The notes: generated from the letters alone by a model not told the origin. Positions 26,259-35,541 are shown, numbered from the stretch's first letter. The stretch is 64,000 nt of DNA from Blastococcus mobilis (GCF_900188025.1 NZ_FZNO01000001.1:1-64000); one strand, 5' to 3'. Numbers and translations are program-made.

Positions 26259-26393
26259 GGTGGGTGTCGGCGTAGTCCACGCCGGCGGTCGAGACGTCGT
26301 GCAGCTGCTGCCCCGGACCGGCTCCCGGCTCGGCGATGTCGACGACGTCGAGGACCCCGGGACCGCCGAAGCGGTGATCCGCGCGACTCGCAT
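26259..26393 (-). pseudogene. truncated, frameshifted quinone oxidoreductase 5' end, copy B
   Basis: From ATG 26393 the minus strand encodes MRVARIT, then needs a one-base shift to continue as FGGPGVLDVVDI, AEPGAGPGQQLHDVS and TAGVDYADTHP. This is the same N-terminal fragment as copy A at 13981. About four in five bases match by eye over 136 positions with one missing base, which causes the frameshift. Similarity to the oxidoreductase family ends at YADTH in both copies. Confidence 0.72.
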
Positions 26394-26508
26394 GCGCTGA
26401 GGCCGGGGCAGGGTCCGGTGCCACTCCCGGTCACGGGGCGAGCCATGCTGTGCGGGCCGAGCCGCCGACCGGGGCGCGGCCCCGACGAGGTGCTGGAGGC
26501 CCGTGACG

Positions 26509-27780
26509 ATGGAGGAGCTCCCCGTTCCGGCGACCGAGTTGTTGGGGGCGGCGACGCGGATCGCCGACCTCCTGCTCGACGTCCAGGCCCGGGTGAACGC
26601 GCAGGTCGATGCCGCGTTGACCGACCTGCTGCCGGAGGTGCAGCAGCGGCTGGGCGTCGTGCAGACGCAGAATGTCGACCTCGCCGGGCTGGTGAACGCG
26701 AGGATCACCGGCCTGAGCGTCGTCGTCACACCGGCCGCGGTCGCGACGGTCGTCCCGCTGTCGCCCGAGGCCGTCACCACGACGCGGGCCGGGCGTCGCG
26801 CCATGACCGACATCGTCGATGGTGTCGACGACCGCGTGGCCGTCATCGCCGGCCCGTGCTCGATCCACGACCCGGCCGCCGCGCTCGAGTACGCCGCCTT
26901 CCTCGCGCGCATGCGGGAGCGGCACGGCGAGGACCTCGAGATCCTGATGCGGACCTACACCGAGAAGCCGAGGACCGAGGTCGACTGGAAGGGGTTCGCC
27001 TACGACCCGTTCCTCGACGGGTCCAGCCGGATCAGCGTCGGCCTGGTCGCGACCCGGATGCTCATGTGCCGCATCACGGAGCTGGGCGTCCCGGTCGCGG
27101 CTGAACCGCTCAACGCGCTCACGCCGCAGTACGTCAACGGACTGGTCACCTACAACGGCGTCGGGGCGCGCAACGTCACCGACCAGACGGCCCGGGAGCG
27201 GGTGTCCGGCTTCTCGTCCGTCGTCGGGTTCAAGAACTCCCCGGAGGGCAGCATCGACGCCGCGATCCAGGCCGTCGTGGCCGCGCGTGCACCACACGAG
27301 TTCCTGGGCGTCGACCACCACGGAGTGAGCGCTCAGCTGTCGACGACCGGCAACGACACCGCCCACGTCATCCTGCGCGGCGACAAGTCCGGCCCCAACT
27401 ACTCCGCGGCACACATCGCCGACACCAAGCGGAAGCTGGCCGAGCGGGGCTTGCCGGAGGTGGTCGTCGTCGACGCCTCCCACGGCAACAGCCAGAAGAA
27501 CCACCGGCGCCAGATCGAGGTCGTGCGGGACCTGGCGACGCAGATCGCGAGCGGCGAGCGGGCCATCCGCGGCGTGATGGTGGAGAGCAACCTCGCCGCA
27601 GGGAGGCAGGACCTCGACCGCCGTCATCCGGAGCGACTGCAGTACGGCGTCAGCGTCACCGACGCGTGCGTCGACCTGGACACGACCGAGGCGATGCTGG
27701 CCGAGCTGGCTGAGGCGACCCGCGCCCGGCGCCGTGGTCAGGCGGCCTGGAACGAGCGCTTGGCCAGGCCCAGGGCGTAG
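26509..27780 (+). CDS. class I DAHP synthase, divergent, with an N-terminal extension
   Basis: ATG 26509 lies 9 bases after GGAGG; GTG 26503 is the alternative. The core matches AroF/G/H-type 3-deoxy-D-arabino-heptulosonate-7-phosphate synthase, which joins PEP and erythrose 4-phosphate at the start of the shikimate pathway. Metal and PEP residues are kept: Cys in GPCSIHD, Lys and Arg in EKPRT, Arg in GVGARN, His in DASHGNS, Glu in GVMVESN and Asp in SVTDACVD. Unusual points are about 65 extra helical residues before the normal N terminus and changes in otherwise fixed motifs (GARTTESQ is GARNVTDQ; GFKNGTDG is GFKNSPEG; MRVYFEKPRT is MRTYTEKPRT). No other shikimate gene is near. It may serve a special pathway or have shifted regulation. 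Confidence 0.85.
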   Translation: MEELPVPATELLGAATRIADLLLDVQARVNAQVDAALTDLLPEVQQRLGVVQTQNVDLAGLVNARITGLSVVVTPAAVATVVPLSPEAVTTTRAGRRAMTDIVDGVDDRVAVIAGPCSIHDPAAALEYAAFLARMRERHGEDLEILMRTYTEKPRTEVDWKGFAYDPFLDGSSRISVGLVATRMLMCRITELGVPVAAEPLNALTPQYVNGLVTYNGVGARNVTDQTARERVSGFSSVVGFKNSPEGSIDAAIQAVVAARAPHEFLGVDHHGVSAQLSTTGNDTAHVILRGDKSGPNYSAAHIADTKRKLAERGLPEVVVVDASHGNSQKNHRRQIEVVRDLATQIASGERAIRGVMVESNLAAGRQDLDRRHPERLQYGVSVTDACVDLDTTEAMLAELAEATRARRRGQAAWNERLARPRA

Positions 27781-28643
27781 CCGTCGATCGTCGTGGTCAC
27801 CGGCGCGGCGGGATCGGCCGCGGCGCCGAGGGTCACGAAGAGCGGAGTGAAGTGCTCCACCGTCGGGTGCGCGTACGGCATCCCCGGGGCGGCGGTGCTG
27901 AAGCGGGCGAGCTCGTCGACGTTGCCGGACGCCAGGGCCTCGGCGGCCCAGATGTCGAAGTCGGTGGACCAACCCGGGACCACCTTGCCGGCGAACATCT
28001 CGCGGGTCAGGAACGGCAGGCCATGGGTCATGTAACCCGAGCCGATGACCAGAACGCCCTCTTCGCGCAGTGTCCTCAGTCGCTGTCCGAGGGCGAGCAG
28101 CCGGGCCGGGTCATGGGTCGGCATGCTGAGCTGGAGCACCGGGATGTCCGCTTCGGGGTACATGATCTTCAACGGCACCCAGGCGCCGTGGTCCAGGCCG
28201 CGGCGGGAGTGCTCGTGCACCGGCTCGGTGTCGGGCATCAGGGCGGCGACCTGACGCGCGAGGTCGGTGGCGTCAGGGGTGTCGTAGCGCATCGAGTAGT
28301 AGAGCGGGTCGAAACCGCCGAAGTCGTACACCAGCTCGGTGGGCCGGGTGGTGCTGAGGCTCAGCGGCGCGGACTCCCAGTGCGCGGAGACGATGAGGAT
28401 CGCCTTCGGCCGGGGGAGTGACCGGGCCCAGTCGTGCAGCTGGGTCATCCAGTCGGTCATCTCGAACAGCATCGGAGCGCCGTGGCTGATGTAGAGGCTC
28501 GGCAGCGGACCGTCGTCCGGGGTCCACGACCCCTGTCCGGTGCCCTCGGCGGCGACCCGGCGCAGATGCTCGGCGAACGGGTGCTGCGCTGGGATGCGGG
28601 CGTCGGCGGCCGCGGTCGTGCTGCGTGTGGCGGCGGTGGTCAT
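27738..28643 (-). CDS. LigB-type extradiol dioxygenase (4,5-DOPA dioxygenase family)
   Basis: ATG 28643 has GGAGGAGC just upstream. The 301-residue protein has the YgiD/DODA features: SLYISHGAPML, VSAHWES (metal His), RGLDHGAWVPL and VIGSGYMTHGL, which provide the His ligands for iron or zinc. It is somewhat longer than E. coli YgiD because of about 35 extra N-terminal residues. Family members open the ring of catechols such as DOPA. Its last 43 bases overlap the end of the DAHP synthase gene on the other strand. Confidence 0.87.
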   Translation of the reverse strand: MTTAATRSTTAAADARIPAQHPFAEHLRRVAAEGTGQGSWTPDDGPLPSLYISHGAPMLFEMTDWMTQLHDWARSLPRPKAILIVSAHWESAPLSLSTTRPTELVYDFGGFDPLYYSMRYDTPDATDLARQVAALMPDTEPVHEHSRRGLDHGAWVPLKIMYPEADIPVLQLSMPTHDPARLLALGQRLRTLREEGVLVIGSGYMTHGLPFLTREMFAGKVVPGWSTDFDIWAAEALASGNVDELARFSTAAPGMPYAHPTVEHFTPLFVTLGAAADPAAPVTTTIDGYALGLAKRSFQAA

Positions 28644-28838
28644 GGGGAGCTCCTCCAAGGTGACCCGGCGCTTCGTGCTGCCAGGAACGGCCGTGCGGGT
28701 CGTGTCGTCACGGTCCTCGCGACGGTGGGTCGGGTGAGAGGTGCAGCGATGTCGGCCGGCTCCGCCCCGGCCGGTGCGTGGGCACCAGCCGGGGCATCGG
28801 CAGGATCGATCGCTGCCTGGACCTACGAGTCGGCTGAC

Positions 28839-29414
28839 TCAGTTCACGAGGCCGAAGCCGCCGGTCCAGGAGATCTTCTCGCCGGCGGCAAGGGTGAGCT
28901 GCAGGAAGCCGACGGCCTCGAGCTCACGGGCCCGGCGCAGGGAACCGGCGTCCACGGCGCGCAGCCCGCCTGCGGTGACGATGCCGGCGAGCAGCGCCTT
29001 GGCGTCGGCGTCGTCCCCGGCGATGAGGACGGTCGTGGGGAGCGGGCCGACGACCCCGGAGGTCAGGGTGGCGGCGAACGTGGTGTTGAACGCCTTGAGC
29101 ACGCGCGACTGCGGCAGTGCCGCGGCGATCTCGGCGGCCGCCGAGCTGTCGGCCGGGACGGTGAGGGAGTCGAACGTCGTGAAGTCCAGCGGGTTGGTGA
29201 TGTCCACGACGACCTTGCCGGCGAGGCTGTCTCCGCGGGCCCTCAGCACGTCCGCGACGGCGGGGTACGGCACGGCGAGCACGACGACGTCCCCGGTGAC
29301 GGGCTTGTCGGCGTCGGACTGGCCGAGCAGCTCGACGCTGTTGCCGCCCTTGCTCGCGATCCCCGCGATGGCCTGACCCATGTTGCCGGTGCCGATGATG
29401 CTGATGTGTGCCAC
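28839..29414 (-). CDS. NADP-dependent oxidoreductase, F420-reductase (Npd) type
   Basis: I start at GTG 29414 because AAGGAG lies 8 bases upstream; a GTG at 29423 overlaps that site. The 191-residue protein opens with a Rossmann fold (HISIIGTGNMGQAIAG) and continues with VVLAVPYPAVADVL, VVDITNPLDF and RVLKAFNTTFA, the pattern of the coenzyme F420-dependent NADP oxidoreductase family, shorter at the C terminus than archaeal Fno. Many bacterial members have no proven F420 role. It is divergent from the MarR gene and shares its operators, so it is probably its regulated target. Confidence 0.82.
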   Translation of the reverse strand: MAHISIIGTGNMGQAIAGIASKGGNSVELLGQSDADKPVTGDVVVLAVPYPAVADVLRARGDSLAGKVVVDITNPLDFTTFDSLTVPADSSAAAEIAAALPQSRVLKAFNTTFAATLTSGVVGPLPTTVLIAGDDADAKALLAGIVTAGGLRAVDAGSLRRARELEAVGFLQLTLAAGEKISWTGGFGLVN

Positions 29415-29436
29415 GGAGATCACTCCTTCTCAGTTG

Positions 29437-29450
29437 GTTGAAGCTACAAC
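29437..29450. promoter_or_regulatory. MarR operator, site 1
   Basis: GTTGAAGCTACAAC has inverted arms GTTG/CAAC with a 6-base gap and is followed by TAAG. It is 22 bases from the oxidoreductase start. It matches site 2 in the arms and in the flanking GGTTG...CAACTAA. Confidence 0.6.
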
Positions 29451-29470
29451 TAAGACCTTATGACTGGTTG

Positions 29471-29484
29471 GTTGTCACGTCAAC
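29471..29484. promoter_or_regulatory. MarR operator, site 2
   Basis: GTTGTCACGTCAAC has the same GTTG-N6-CAAC form, 34 bases centre-to-centre from site 1. It lies between a -35-like TTGGTT and the -10 TAGGAT (29492-29497) of the MarR gene, where binding would block the promoter. Confidence 0.6.
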
Positions 29485-29491
29485 TAAAAGC

Positions 29492-29497
29492 TAGGAT
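29492..29497 (+). promoter_or_regulatory. -10 element of a probably leaderless MarR transcript
   Basis: TAGGAT fits the actinobacterial -10 consensus TANNNT and is followed after 7 bases by the start ATG 29505, so the mRNA would begin at or next to the start codon. No ribosome site fits better. Confidence 0.5.
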
Positions 29498-29504
29498 GGG
29501 CGAC

Positions 29505-30005
29505 ATGCAGACCGAGTGGCTGTCCGATGAGGAGCGGGTTGCCTGGGTGCGGCTCGCCGCGGTCCTCGAACTGCTCCCCGGTGTCCTGGACACCCAACTG
29601 CGGCGCGACGCCGAGCTGACGCACTTCGAGTACTTCCTGCTGGCGATGCTGTCGGAGGCGCCCGACCGCACCCTGCGCATGACCTCGCTGGCTCAGCGCA
29701 CCCACGCCACGCTGCCCCGGCTGTCCCACGTGGTGCGCAGACTGGAGGACCGCGGCCTGGTCCGCCGCTTCCCGTGCCCGCAGGACGGCCGGGCCACCAA
29801 TGCACAGCTGACCGACGCCGGCTGGGCCAAGGTCGTGGACACCGCGCCAGGGCACGTCACGAACGTGCGGCACCACGTGATCGACGCGCTGGGCGCCGAT
29901 CAGGTGACGCAGCTGTCGGAGATCACCGAGGCGATCCTGGCGCGGATCGATCCCGACGGAGTGGTGATGAGCCCGCAGCGTGGTCACCCGAGTGGGCGCC
30001 GCTGA
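29505..30005 (+). CDS. MarR-family transcriptional regulator
   Basis: Start ATG 29505 follows a leaderless-type promoter; upstream starts at 29460 and 29496 would lie in or before the operator. The 166-residue protein has the MarR winged helix: DAELTHFEYFLLAMLSEAP, LAQRTHATLPRLSHVVRRLEDRGLV and the wing FPCPQDGRATNAQLT. MarR proteins are dimeric repressors released by phenolic or oxidising ligands. The divergent NADP oxidoreductase is the likely target, with autorepression through the two dyads between them. Confidence 0.88.
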   Translation: MQTEWLSDEERVAWVRLAAVLELLPGVLDTQLRRDAELTHFEYFLLAMLSEAPDRTLRMTSLAQRTHATLPRLSHVVRRLEDRGLVRRFPCPQDGRATNAQLTDAGWAKVVDTAPGHVTNVRHHVIDALGADQVTQLSEITEAILARIDPDGVVMSPQRGHPSGRR

Positions 30006-30082
30006 CGCTCCGGGCTGACCGCCCGGCGGCTGTGCCCGCCGGGCACGACGCCGGAGGAATGTGCCCCGCGCCCAGCGGATAG

Positions 30083-30831
<749 letters not shown>

Positions 30832-30832
<1 letters not shown>

Positions 30833-31599
30833 TGGGGATTCTCGAAGGCAAGAAGATCCTGGTGGCGGGGGTGCTGACCGAGGCGTCCATCGCCTTCGCG
30901 ACAGCGAGGATCGCGCAGGAGCAGGGCGCCACCGTCGTCCTCTCCAACTTCGGGCGGGCCCTCTCGCTGTGCCAGCGGATCGCCAAGCGGCTGCCGCAGG
31001 AGGCGCCGGTCGTCGAGCTCGACGTCACGAACACCGAGCACCTGTCGACGCTCGCCGACCGGCTGCGCGAGCACGTCGACGGCCTCGACGGCGTGGTCCA
31101 CTCGATCGGCTTCGCCCCGCAGGAGGCGATGGGGGAGGGCTTCCCGGAGGTGGCGTGGGAGCACGCCGCGACGGCGTTCCAGGTGTCCAGCTGGTCGCTG
31201 GCCTCGCTCACCCAGGCCTGCCGCCCGCTGTTCGGGGACACCGCCTCCGTCGTCGGACTGACCTTCGACGCCACCGTCGCCTGGCCGGTCTACGGCTGGA
31301 TGGGTGCCGCGAAGGCCGCGCTGGAGTCGACCAGCCGCTACCTCGCGCGCGAGCTGGGCCCCGAGGGTGTCCGGGTCAACCTGGTCGCCGCGGGCCCGCT
31401 GCGGACGATGGCCATGAAGTCCATCCCCGGGAGCGCTCAGTTCGAGGAGGCGTGGGAGACCCGCGCCCCCCTGGGGTGGTCGGTCACCGACACCGAGCCG
31501 TCGGGCAAGGCCGTCTGCGCGCTGCTGTCGGACTGGTTCCCGGCCACCACCGGCGAGATCGTGCACGTCGACGGGGGCTTCCACGCCGTCGGTGTGTGA
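30832..31599 (+). CDS. inhA: enoyl-[ACP] reductase (NADH), InhA/FabI type
   Basis: The start ATG shares one base with the fabG1 stop (TGATG). The 255-residue protein opens GILEGKKILVAGVLTEASIAFATA, as in InhA, and has VHSIGFAP and the catalytic Tyr and Lys in PVYGWMGAAKAAL (near residues 154 and 161), then VRVNLVAAGPLRTMA. It performs the last reduction of each FAS-II cycle with NADH. The Ser94-equivalent region (SIGFAP) and length agree with InhA. Confidence 0.93.
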
Positions 31600-31636
31600 G
31601 TGCATCCGCCCGCCGTACCGAGGAAGAAGAACCGCT

Positions 31637-32761
31637 GTGCCACGCGCAACCGTCGACATCACCCCCGCCGGTCAGCGGCCCGACGAGGACCCGTCGCTCG
31701 CCGTCCGCAACAACGGCGGCGTCGCGCCCTCCACGGAGCCGGCCCCGGCAGGACGCCGCGAGGCGCTGCTGGTGCTCTCCTTCGGGGGGCCGGAGGGTCA
31801 GGACGACGTCCTGCCGTTCCTGGAGAACGTCACGCGCGGCCGCGGCATCCCGCGCGAGCGGCTGGAGGAGGTCGCGGAGCACTACCGCCACTTCGGCGGT
31901 GTCAGCCCGATCAACGATCAGAACAAGGCGCTGATCGCGGCCGTCGAGAAGGAGCTCGCCGCTGCAGGGGTCGACCTGCCGGTCTACTGGGGCAACCGCA
32001 ACTGGGCGCCCTACGTCGAGGACACCTGGCGGCAGATGGCCGAGGACGGCATCGAGCACGTGTACGTGTTCGCCACCTCGGCGTACGCCTCGTTCTCCGG
32101 CTGCCGGCAGTACCACGAGGACATCGCCCGGGCGCGGGTGTCCTACGGCCATGACTCCACCCGCCCAACCCCGACGGCGGAGAAGCTGCCGCACTACTTC
32201 GACACGCCGGGCTTCGTGCAGGCCAACGCCGACGCGCTCGCCGCGGCGATCGCCTCGCTCCCGGAGAGCCTCCGGGACACCGCGCGGCTGGTCGCCACCG
32301 CGCACAGCATCCCGACCGCGATGGCCGCCGTGGCGGGGCCCCATGGCGGCGCCTACGAGGCGGAGCTGATGGCGGCCGCGGAACGGGTCGTTGCCGAAGC
32401 CGCGCCGGGCCGGTCGTTCGACCTGGTGTGGCAGAGCCGCAGCGGGCCGCCCTCGGTGCCGTGGCTGGAACCCGACGTCAACGACCACCTCCGCGTCCTG
32501 GCCGCGCAGGGGGAGAGGGCCGTCGTGCTCTTCCCGGTCGGCTTCATCAGCGACCACCTCGAGGTGATCTGGGACCTCGACAACGAGGCCAAGCAGACGG
32601 CCGAGGAACTCGGGCTCGCGTTCGCCCGTGCGGCGACGGCCGGCACCCATCCGGCGTTCGTCGACTCCATCCGCGGCCTGTTGGAGGAGCGCCGTGCCGG
32701 CGGACTGCCGCGCCTGGGCACCGACTGCCCGGCGGCCTGCTGTTTCGTGCAGCGACCCTGA
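31637..32761 (+). CDS. hemH: ferrochelatase (coproporphyrin III ferrochelatase, actinobacterial)
   Basis: GTG 31637 follows AGGAAGAAG. The 374-residue protein begins with about 40 non-conserved residues, then LLVLSFGGPEG, HFGGVSPIN, YWGNRNWAPY, ATSAYASFSGCRQY, TAHSIPTAM (catalytic His) and LFPVGFISDHLEVIWDLD. The C terminus CPAACC plus the Cys in SGCRQY match the cysteine set that holds the [2Fe-2S] cluster of actinobacterial enzymes. It inserts Fe2+ into coproporphyrin III (Gram-positive haem route). Confidence 0.94.
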   Translation: MPRATVDITPAGQRPDEDPSLAVRNNGGVAPSTEPAPAGRREALLVLSFGGPEGQDDVLPFLENVTRGRGIPRERLEEVAEHYRHFGGVSPINDQNKALIAAVEKELAAAGVDLPVYWGNRNWAPYVEDTWRQMAEDGIEHVYVFATSAYASFSGCRQYHEDIARARVSYGHDSTRPTPTAEKLPHYFDTPGFVQANADALAAAIASLPESLRDTARLVATAHSIPTAMAAVAGPHGGAYEAELMAAAERVVAEAAPGRSFDLVWQSRSGPPSVPWLEPDVNDHLRVLAAQGERAVVLFPVGFISDHLEVIWDLDNEAKQTAEELGLAFARAATAGTHPAFVDSIRGLLEERRAGGLPRLGTDCPAACCFVQRP

Positions 32762-32841
32762 CAGGTCAGGCCGCGTGGTGGCCGGAGGGCTCCGCGCACG
32801 GTTGACGCACGGCTCCAGGAGTCACGCCCGGGAAGCGGCGT

Positions 32842-33582
32842 TCAGTCGCGCGGCACCCAGTTGAACGCGGCCACGGTCGCCTCGCGGACCGCGTGCGCCA
32901 GGGGGCGCAGGGCACCGTCCCGAGCCGCTGCCTGCACGTGGTTGACCGCGGCCCCCGGCGCGTCGGCCATCGCCAGATCCAGCACCTTCGCCAGCCGCTG
33001 GGCCCGGCCGAGTACCGACAGCGCCAGAGGGTCGTGGTCGGCGGGTAGTCCGGGTGCCGCCGTCGTCCGGGCCAGCCCGGCGAGCAGGGCCGGCACCTCG
33101 GGGTTCCAGCGGGCGACGTCGAGGCCCGCGAGCGCCCGCGCGGTGTCGCCCACCGCGAGGTCCAGCGAGCCGGAGACCGCACGCAGGTTGCCCTCGGGCG
33201 GTGGTGCCATCGGCGGGACGCCGTCCAGCGAGAACGCCGTCCACTGGACCACCTCCGGGCCCAGCGGTTCGGGCACGAGTGCCAGACGCTCGCCGACGGC
33301 GGCCTGGCCGGAATCCAGTGCCAGCGGTGCCAACCCGGGCACCGGGGGGAGCCCGCGGACGTCGCCGGGAACGGGCAGCGTCAGCCGGAAGCGCCGCTCG
33401 CCGAGGCCGCGCAGCGCCGTCAGCGCCCAGCCCAGCGGCACCGCCTCGTCGGTGCCCGGCAGGCCGGCGACCCGATGGGCGGTGTCGCCGAGCAGGGCGT
33501 CGAACGCCTCGTCGTAGGAGGTACGGCCGGCGAGCCAGGCGGTCGCCCAGACCGCGAACCGGCCGGCGGGGAAGTCGTGCAC
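32842..33582 (-). CDS. conserved hypothetical protein, actinobacterial
   Basis: I recognise no domain. The 246-residue protein starts at GTG 33582; TAGCCT 6 bases upstream suggests a leaderless transcript. It opens MHDFPAGRFAVWATAWLAGRTSYDEAFDALLG, is soluble, and is rich in Ala, Leu, Pro and Arg with predicted helices. The region VNHVQAAARDGALRPLAHAVREATVAAFNWVP is the most conserved-looking part. It is convergent with hemH and divergent from the NfeD gene. Reading frame and base composition are typical coding for this genome. Confidence 0.7.
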   Translation of the reverse strand: MHDFPAGRFAVWATAWLAGRTSYDEAFDALLGDTAHRVAGLPGTDEAVPLGWALTALRGLGERRFRLTLPVPGDVRGLPPVPGLAPLALDSGQAAVGERLALVPEPLGPEVVQWTAFSLDGVPPMAPPPEGNLRAVSGSLDLAVGDTARALAGLDVARWNPEVPALLAGLARTTAAPGLPADHDPLALSVLGRAQRLAKVLDLAMADAPGAAVNHVQAAARDGALRPLAHAVREATVAAFNWVPRD

Positions 33583-33677
33583 CCAGCGAGGCTACGACGG
33601 GGTCTTGCGGGTATCAGTTCGGTCGCGCAGGGCGAGACGAGGGCCACCCCGGCCCTGCGGTCTGCGACACTCCGGGC

Positions 33678-34115
33678 ATGGCTGCGTGGTTGCTCTGGCT
33701 GATCGCCGCGGGCCTCTTCGCGGCGGGCGAGGTCGTGAGCCTCGACCTCGTGCTGCTCATGTTCGCCGGCGGTGCACTCGGTGGGATGACCGTCGCCCTG
33801 CTCGGCGGTGCGACGGTGCTGCAACTGATCGCCTTCATCGCCGTCTCCGGTCTGCTGCTGGTGCTGGTCCGCCCGATCGCCACCAGACACCTCACCAATC
33901 GCACCCCGTTGCAGCTCGACGGCGTCGACACGCTGATCGGTCGCACCGCCAAGGTCACCCGGGACGTGGACTCCTCCGGGGGCCGCATCCGGATGGGTGC
34001 CGACGAGTGGACCGCACGCAGCCAGCACAGCGGTGAGACCTTCGCCGTCGGCGAGACGGTTCGCATCCTGCAGGTCGACGGCGCCACCGCGGTCGTCGGC
34101 GACGCGCTGGAGTGA
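33678..34115 (+). CDS. NfeD-family membrane protein (short type)
   Basis: ATG 33678 gives 145 residues: two or three membrane segments (WLLWLIAAGLFAAGEVVSLD, MTVALLGGATVLQLIAFIAV, GLLLVLVRPIA) followed by a soluble OB-fold domain of about 70 residues (DGVDTLIGRTAKVTRDVD, VGETVRILQVDGATAVVG). Short NfeD proteins pair with stomatin-type proteins, and here the next gene is one. The pair is thought to organise membrane microdomains. Confidence 0.88.
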   Translation: MAAWLLWLIAAGLFAAGEVVSLDLVLLMFAGGALGGMTVALLGGATVLQLIAFIAVSGLLLVLVRPIATRHLTNRTPLQLDGVDTLIGRTAKVTRDVDSSGGRIRMGADEWTARSQHSGETFAVGETVRILQVDGATAVVGDALE

Positions 34116-34191
34116 ACCCCCCTGCCGGGGTGGTGACCGCGTCCGGCCCCGCGCGGCAGGATCGGCGTGACTTCGAGGAAGGGAGTCTCTG

Positions 34192-35376
34192 ATGGAACCC
34201 GCGATCATCGCGCTGCTCGTGGTGGCGTTGCTGGTGGTCATCGTGCTGGCCAAGAGCGTCACGATCGTCCCGCAGGCGCAGGCCAAGGTGATCGAGCGCC
34301 TGGGCCGGTACAGCCGCACGCTGTCGCCCGGCCTCTCCATCCTCGTGCCGTTCGTCGACCGCGTGCGGGCCACGATCGACCTGCGTGAGCAAGTGATCTC
34401 CTTCCCGCCGCAGCCGGTGATCACCTCCGACAACCTGCAGGTCGGCATCGACACCGTCGTCTACTTCCAGGTGACCGACCCCCGGCTGGCGGTCTACGGG
34501 ATCGCCAACTACATCACCGGCATGGAGCAGCTGACCACGACGACGCTGCGCAACGTCGTCGGCGGGCTCAACCTCGAGGGAGCGCTGACCGGTCGCGACG
34601 GCATCAACAGCCAGCTCCGCGAGGTGCTCGACGGCACCACCGGCCCGTGGGGGCTGCGCGTGGCCCGCGTCGAGATCAAGGCGATCGACCCGCCGCCGTC
34701 CATCCGCGACTCCATGGAGAAGCAGATGCGCGCCGACCGCGACAAGCGCGCGATCATCCTCCAGGCGGAGGGTGCCCGGCAGTCGGCGATCACCACCGCC
34801 GAGGGCCAGAAGGCCTCGGCGATCCTCTCCGCGGAGGGCAAGAAGCAGGCGGCGATCCTCGAGGCGGAGGCCGAGCGTCAGAGCCGGATCCTGCGGGCCG
34901 AGGGTGAGCGCGCGGCGCTGTTCCTGCAGGCGCAGGGCCAGGCGAAGTCGATCGAGACGGTGTTCCAGGCCATCCACGACGGCAAGCCCGACCAGGGGCT
35001 GCTCGCCTACCAGTACCTGCAGACGCTGCCGCAGATCGCGCAGGGCGACGCGAACAAGATGTGGATCGTCCCCAGCGAGTTCAGCAAGGCCCTGGAGGGC
35101 CTCGCGAAGCTGGGCGGTGCGGATGGCGACGGGCGGTCGTGGATGGACGTCGAGGGCTCGCGGGACGGCGAGGGTCGGCCCACCGCCGAGATGGACACGT
35201 CCGGCTGGTTCGAGTCGGCGCTGCCCCGGGCCGCAGACCAGCCGGAGGCCAAGATCGAGCTGTCGAGCATCGTCGACACCGCACCGGCGGCCGCCCCGAC
35301 GATCCCCGACACGACGTCCCTGGCCCGCGTGGCCGAGCACGAGGTCGCTGGCGAGAGCCCGCAGTCGCCGAACTGA
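34192..35376 (+). CDS. SPFH/band-7 protein (stomatin/QmcA type)
   Basis: ATG 34192 follows GAGGAAGGGAG. The 394-residue protein has one N-terminal membrane helix (IIALLVVALLVVIVLAKSV), the SPFH domain (VIERLGRYSRTLSPGLSILVPFVD, VGIDTVVYFQVTDPR) and a long Ala/Glu coiled coil (AEGARQSAITTAEGQKASAILSA). About 100 further residues end in a disordered acidic tail. It probably forms oligomeric membrane rings together with the NfeD protein 76 bases upstream. Confidence 0.9.
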   Translation: MEPAIIALLVVALLVVIVLAKSVTIVPQAQAKVIERLGRYSRTLSPGLSILVPFVDRVRATIDLREQVISFPPQPVITSDNLQVGIDTVVYFQVTDPRLAVYGIANYITGMEQLTTTTLRNVVGGLNLEGALTGRDGINSQLREVLDGTTGPWGLRVARVEIKAIDPPPSIRDSMEKQMRADRDKRAIILQAEGARQSAITTAEGQKASAILSAEGKKQAAILEAEAERQSRILRAEGERAALFLQAQGQAKSIETVFQAIHDGKPDQGLLAYQYLQTLPQIAQGDANKMWIVPSEFSKALEGLAKLGGADGDGRSWMDVEGSRDGEGRPTAEMDTSGWFESALPRAADQPEAKIELSSIVDTAPAAAPTIPDTTSLARVAEHEVAGESPQSPN

Positions 35377-35485
35377 CAATCGGCGTCAGCGAGCGTCTCG
35401 GCGCCGGCCGGGTACGGCTCCCGTCCGGGGTGGCCCGGTCGCGGGGGTCCGGAGGACCTCCCGACCGGGACACGGGCAGCGGCTC

Positions 35486-35510
35486 CACGTGAGCCGGGAA
35501 CGGCTCGTGG
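35486..35510. terminator. hairpin after the SPFH gene
   Basis: GAGCCG and CGGCTC pair around GGAA, and flanking CCAC/GTGG extend the stem after a 2-base bulge. It lies in the 165-base gap between the convergent SPFH and sigF genes. Confidence 0.45.
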
Positions 35511-35516
35511 CCGCGG

Positions 35517-35536
35517 TGCGGTCCGGTAGGACCGCA
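35517..35536. terminator. hairpin just before the end of sigF
   Basis: TGCGGTCC and GGACCGCA form a perfect 8-bp stem with loop GGTA, 5 bases beyond the sigF stop. It can act for either convergent gene. Confidence 0.55.
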
Positions 35537-35541
35537 GTGAC

